From a virus: DNA of 39,799 nucleotides. Positions 36,841 through 39,799 of the stretch are shown here, in pieces (within the stretch, counting starts at the first letter, position 1; each line of letters begins with the position of its first letter). Below the pieces are notes generated by a model that was not told the origin of the DNA, did no database searches, and saw only the letters and a program-made list of their open reading frames with translations. The translations under genes and the position numbers were made by a program. The stretch lies in IMG/VR virus record IMGVR_UViG_3300042691_019595, positions 1 to 39,799 of that record; one strand, 5' to 3'.

Positions 36841-37287
36841 TCACCACCTGCATTCGCTTTTCAGCAGCCCGTACAGGATGGCGTCATCTCCGTCTGGGTA
36901 GTAGGACCGGAGGACGCCTTCTTGCTTGAAGCCCGCCTTCTCTATGAACCTACGAACCGGGAGGTTTGATGCTCTGGTCCGAGCCGTCACCCGGCGGCAG
37001 CGCAGATCACCGAAGGCGTACTGCGATGCGAGCCGGAGGAGGGCTCTTGAGAGAGGCCGGGTCGCCACCATGGACAACTCGACACTCGCCTCTTGGAGGT
37101 CGTTGAATAACACGGCACCGGAAATCTGTCCATCCGCCGCGACCGTCGCAAAGGCCGTGTACGGAGGAACGATTTCCTGCCCAGTCTTCAGGGTCATCCA
37201 CCGTGCCACCAGATCATCCGCGTACAGAAGTATCCGGCCCACGATGACCGGACCGCTACGCGCTGAAGGAGATGCCACCGGGCTCAT
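36841..37287 (-). CDS. GNAT-family acetyltransferase, phage type
   Basis: The 148-residue protein starts at 37287, overlapping the beta-propeller gene by 32 bases. It has VIVGRILLYADDLVARWMTL, then FATVAADGQISGAVLFNDLQ, ASVELSMVATRPLSRALLRL, RRVTARTRASNLPVRRFIEK and GFKQEGVLRSYYPDGDDAIL. The end ILYGLLKSECRW is characteristic of this phage group of GNAT proteins. The RxNxPxRRFIEKxGFKxEG part is the usual acetyl-CoA/acceptor arrangement. The substrate is unknown; a virion or host protein is possible. It is usual in this genomic position, which argues for conserved use. Confidence 0.85.
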   Translation of the reverse strand: MSPVASPSARSGPVIVGRILLYADDLVARWMTLKTGQEIVPPYTAFATVAADGQISGAVLFNDLQEASVELSMVATRPLSRALLRLASQYAFGDLRCRRVTARTRASNLPVRRFIEKAGFKQEGVLRSYYPDGDDAILYGLLKSECRW

Positions 37288-38824
37288 GCAGGACGTTCCA
37301 CCCGATCAGGCTGAAGTCGAAGTCAGGGGCGTTGGTGGCGTCGATGCGCACCTCGGAGTAGGGCGAGATGACATAGCCGATGCCGGTGGCGCTCTCCCAT
37401 CCGTCGTAGACCGCATCGCCGCCCCACACGTCGGGGCCATCCCACACCGACACGTCCCACGTGAAGATGCCAGCGGTGGCGGGAGAGCCCACGCCCAGTG
37501 CGCCGGGGATGTCGAAGTTTACCACGCACGCGAGGCCGAGCGAATAATCCGACAGGTCGGTCGAGAGCATGGGCTGGATCAGCTTGACGTGCTTCGTGCG
37601 GCCCGGCGTGCCCATGTGCGAGAAGGCAGGCAGGCAGCGCGCCACGATGGACGTGCCATTGTCGGTTCCGCTGCTCTCCGCCTTGCACACGCTGCCGCCC
37701 GGCGTGCCGAAGTAGATTTCGCCTTCGAACAGCTCCCAGCACGCGGCGTCCCAGCCGGTGAAGCGCGCCCACGCCTTGGTCGAGACGTTGTAGGCGAACT
37801 GCACCGCAGCGCCCGCCTCGCCAGCGCCGGGGATGTTGAGCAGCGCCATCGACGCCTTGGGCAGGGTGATGAGCTGCCAGCCGAACTCGTCGGAGTAGCG
37901 CTTGACCATGGCGAGATACTCGTCCACCACGCGCGATGACAGGGCCTTCTCCTTGGTGGTCAGGCGGTCGTAGCGCATCACCGTGGACAGCGCGAGAACG
38001 CCGTCCTCGGAGATCATGGCGAGATCGCCACCGATGGGAAACAGCGGCCTGTTGCCGATGGGGCTGCCGGTGGTGTAGCGCCCGACGATGGCGTAGTCCG
38101 TGCCGGGATTGGTGCCGGAGTAGATCAGCACCTCGCCCTTCGAGGACCACAGCACGAAGAGGTCATCGAGACCGTCGCCGCTGTCCACAGACCACGTGCC
38201 GATGCCGACAATCTTGCCGCCGCGCTTCAACTGCGCGCCGACGCGGAAGGCCGTGGCCGCGCCCGCGATGCTGTCCACCGGCAGATACCAGATGTTGGCA
38301 GAGTTCTTCTCGACAAAGAACAAGCGCGCCTTGTGCGAAGTGACGGCGATCAGGTCGCTTGAAGACACGCCCGTGATCGACGGCTGCACCCACGAGGTGC
38401 CGTCGAAATGGCGAGCCGGGTCCGCCCCGTTGACCATGTAGAGGTACTGGCCCGCGATGGTGGCGAAGTTCACATAGGAGAACTTGGTGGAGCTGAGCCC
38501 GCTCTGCACGGCAGCGCCGACCGCACCGGCGGAGGTCACGTCATAGATCGCGCCATTGCCCGCAGCGAACAGCTTCTGCGTCGAGCCTGACACGAAGGGC
38601 ATCAGCGTCTGCACCTCCGCACCGATGCCGGTGACATGCTCCTCGTAGCCCTTGCGCGGGCGGATCGAGGTGGCCTCGGGGAACCAGTTGTCCAGCACGA
38701 TGGCCGTGCCGTCCTCCGCCTGAATGGGTAGTGAGTTGGCGCTCCAGCCCTTGGTGGGGGCCTTGATGATGTCGGGCCGCGCGACCGCTGCGCGCGAACC
38801 GTTCTGCCTGAGAGCTTTGCGCAT
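37256..38824 (-). CDS. Beta-propeller tail/DNA-stabilisation protein (P22 gp10-like)
   Basis: The 522-residue protein starts at 38824 immediately after the HNH gene. It opens MRKALRQNGSRAAVARPDII, KAPTKGWSANSLPIQAEDGT and VLDNWFPEATSIRPRKGYEE, a standard start of these proteins. The body consists of repeated beta-strand units (KLFAAGNGAIYDVTSAGAVG, GQYLYMVNGADPARHFDGTS, HKARLFFVEKNSANIWYLPV, DDLFVLWSSKGEVLIYSGTN), consistent with a beta-propeller. P22 gp10-type proteins bind under the portal-adaptor and plug the DNA channel. The location after the adaptor fits this. The end (RIDATNAPDFDFSLIGWNVL) is a beta domain. Confidence 0.8.
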   Translation of the reverse strand: MRKALRQNGSRAAVARPDIIKAPTKGWSANSLPIQAEDGTAIVLDNWFPEATSIRPRKGYEEHVTGIGAEVQTLMPFVSGSTQKLFAAGNGAIYDVTSAGAVGAAVQSGLSSTKFSYVNFATIAGQYLYMVNGADPARHFDGTSWVQPSITGVSSSDLIAVTSHKARLFFVEKNSANIWYLPVDSIAGAATAFRVGAQLKRGGKIVGIGTWSVDSGDGLDDLFVLWSSKGEVLIYSGTNPGTDYAIVGRYTTGSPIGNRPLFPIGGDLAMISEDGVLALSTVMRYDRLTTKEKALSSRVVDEYLAMVKRYSDEFGWQLITLPKASMALLNIPGAGEAGAAVQFAYNVSTKAWARFTGWDAACWELFEGEIYFGTPGGSVCKAESSGTDNGTSIVARCLPAFSHMGTPGRTKHVKLIQPMLSTDLSDYSLGLACVVNFDIPGALGVGSPATAGIFTWDVSVWDGPDVWGGDAVYDGWESATGIGYVISPYSEVRIDATNAPDFDFSLIGWNVLHEPGGISFSA

Positions 38825-39273
38825 CAGGCCACCCTCCAGCTTTTGCGATGGTAGATTTCGGACACTCTCGATTGGCTGATACCATATTCTGCAGCGATGC
38901 TTGCCCCGGAGTATCCGGCAGCCTTCTTTGCGCGGATTTCCAGCACTTGCTGCTCGCTGAGTTTGGCGTTGTGATTGGCCTCTCCGGGTTTTGCCGGAGG
39001 CCTTACTGCGCGGCCCTTCGCGACCATGTCCCGCGTATTGTCAAGCTTGGTCCCGAGCCAAAGGTGCGCGGGGTTGATGCACAACGGCTCATCGCATGAG
39101 TGACATACGCAGAGACCGTCTGGGATCGGCCCCTTGTGCAGCATGTACGAAACGCGATGCGCCCTCTGCACTTTGCCGTTATGGCGAAGCTGTCCGTATC
39201 CGTTGGCCTTGGCTCCAGTCCAAAACCAACAGTCGCTGCCCTCGACCTTCTTAACCCTTTCCAAGATGGTCAT
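38824..39273 (-). CDS. Free-standing HNH endonuclease with HTH tail
   Basis: I start at 39273 (ATGA with the adaptor stop), giving 149 residues. The HNH/His-Me core spans residues 10-85: DCWFWTGAKANGYGQLRHNG, RAHRVSYMLHKGPIPDGLCV, CHSCDEPLCINPAHLWLGTK and LDNTRDMVAKGRA. The histidine in AHRVSY, CHSCDEPLCINPAHL and NTRDM are the usual HNH_3 residues. A helix-turn-helix follows (NAKLSEQQVLEIRAKKAAGY, IAAEYGISQSRVSEIYHRKS). It is inserted between adaptor and tail gene, slightly more AT-rich than neighbours, and resembles a homing endonuclease. It has no intron context here. Confidence 0.88.
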   Translation of the reverse strand: MTILERVKKVEGSDCWFWTGAKANGYGQLRHNGKVQRAHRVSYMLHKGPIPDGLCVCHSCDEPLCINPAHLWLGTKLDNTRDMVAKGRAVRPPAKPGEANHNAKLSEQQVLEIRAKKAAGYSGASIAAEYGISQSRVSEIYHRKSWRVA

Positions 39274-39799
39274 GGAGAAACCACCCCCGGCCAGAAACCG
39301 GAAGGCACGCCATCCCTGAAGGGCTGGGCCAGCGTGATGATGCGCGGGCCGCGATCCGCCGCGATCATCATCTCCTTCATGCGATTGCACGAGGCCATGT
39401 CCTCGCCGTAGTCGATGCCGATGGACTTCTTCCAGCGCCACACCAGCTCCAGCATCAGCAGCTCGTCAGGGAGCCTCGGCGTGTCATCGTCATTTGTGAA
39501 GGACGCCTTGCTGGTCGCGCCGTCCGATGCATATACCCAGTTCTTCGACTGGTAGGAGTAGACAAAGCTGTCGGTGGTGGCAGGCACCGGCAGGATGTTC
39601 ACCTTGTTGCCGATCAGCGCCCAATACTTGTCGATGGACTGCTGCGCATCCACCACGAGGCGCAGCCACTTGTCGATGGAGAGCGGCCCGACCAATGGGC
39701 GCTTGTTGCCGATGTCCCACATCTGGGTTTGCGAGGTCATGCGGTCATAGTCCGCAGGCGGATGAGAGGACTGCACCTGAGTGGCGGTCGGCGTGAACG
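39270..39799 (-). CDS. Head-tail adaptor (connector) protein, remaining part after the circular joint
   Basis: This continues the protein begun at 244. Bases 39731-39799 repeat 1-69, and the single gene occupies 244 to 1 and then 39730 to 39270 (705 bases, 234 residues). This part includes TQMWDIGNKRPLVGPLSIDK, QSIDKYWALIGNKVNILPVP and a C-terminal motif LPDELLMLELVWRWKKSIGI. The LxxxLxWRWKxSxGxDYxED segment is a mark of the adaptor family. It forms ATGA with the following HNH gene. As an isolated linear piece it would begin only at 39776. Confidence 0.75.
   Translation of the reverse strand, partial: FTPTATQVQSSHPPADYDRMTSQTQMWDIGNKRPLVGPLSIDKWLRLVVDAQQSIDKYWALIGNKVNILPVPATTDSFVYSYQSKNWVYASDGATSKASFTNDDDTPRLPDELLMLELVWRWKKSIGIDYGEDMASCNRMKEMMIAADRGPRIITLAQPFRDGVPSGFWPGVVSP
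39731..39799. repeat. 69-bp terminal direct repeat, right copy
   Basis: This is identical to bases 1-69. The adaptor reading frame enters here from 69 and continues without interruption, supporting circular closure of the sequence. Confidence 0.93.

Noticed and set aside
1-39799. Temperate phage or diversity-generating element
   Set aside because: No integrase, excisionase, CI-type repressor, reverse transcriptase or template/variable repeat pair was found, although some relatives of this architecture carry them.

Overview
The window looks like one complete, circularly assembled genome of a tailed phage with podovirus architecture. The first 69 bases (1-69) recur exactly as the last 69 (39731-39799), and a single reading frame runs through the joint, so the unique sequence is about 39,730 bp. 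GC is high (roughly 60-65% by eye) and genes are tightly packed, mostly with ATGA or TGATG stop/start overlaps. I see no integrase, repressor, DNA polymerase, RNA polymerase, reverse transcriptase, tRNA or CRISPR array. This suggests a lytic phage that relies on the host for polymerases. Codon style and the secreted double-cysteine protein near 26.2 kb suggest a high-GC, probably alphaproteobacterial, host; this is inference.

Layout. (1) A + strand early block (17548-19608) carries four small unknown genes and a DUF932 protein and ends at a strong terminator. (2) A - strand block (22255 down to 19918) carries two small genes, a winged-helix replication-type protein, a helicase-loader-like protein and a VRR-NUC nuclease. 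(3) A + strand recombination block (22411-25099) carries an ERF annealing protein, a Gp157-like protein and small accessory genes. (4) The long - strand late block starts near 17124, runs leftward through the window start, re-enters at 39799 and ends at 25113. In transcription order it holds small unknown genes, small and large terminase, a LysM protein, a very large polyvalent protein, portal, scaffold, major capsid protein, a head accessory protein, a DUF115-methyltransferase fusion, the head-tail adaptor (across the joint), an HNH endonuclease, a beta-propeller tail protein, a GNAT acetyltransferase, internal virion proteins, two fibre proteins, and a lysis module (coiled-coil/TM protein, secreted protein, amidase, holin-like, spanin-like).

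The most striking content is RNA. Two complete type II hammerhead ribozymes (17464-17531 and 17814-17865) sit directly upstream of the ribosome binding sites of the first two + strand early genes. Both have the full catalytic core (CUGAUGA, GAAA, GUC), GNRA-capped stem III, stem I arms that differ by compensatory changes, and the same GATC stem II. Together they bracket one small gene, so cleavage would release a 334-nt RNA carrying that gene, whose two ends could themselves refold into a hammerhead. A third early gene has a different hairpin-rich leader but the same tail next to its start codon. A four-hairpin element lies at 16145-16253 in the late block.

Other points of interest are a tandem pair of 30-residue membrane peptides, a lone + strand ORF inside the late block, two long gene overlaps, a peptidase-like domain and repeated ERNPFDTQR motifs in an internal virion protein, and a compositionally distinct fibre gene.
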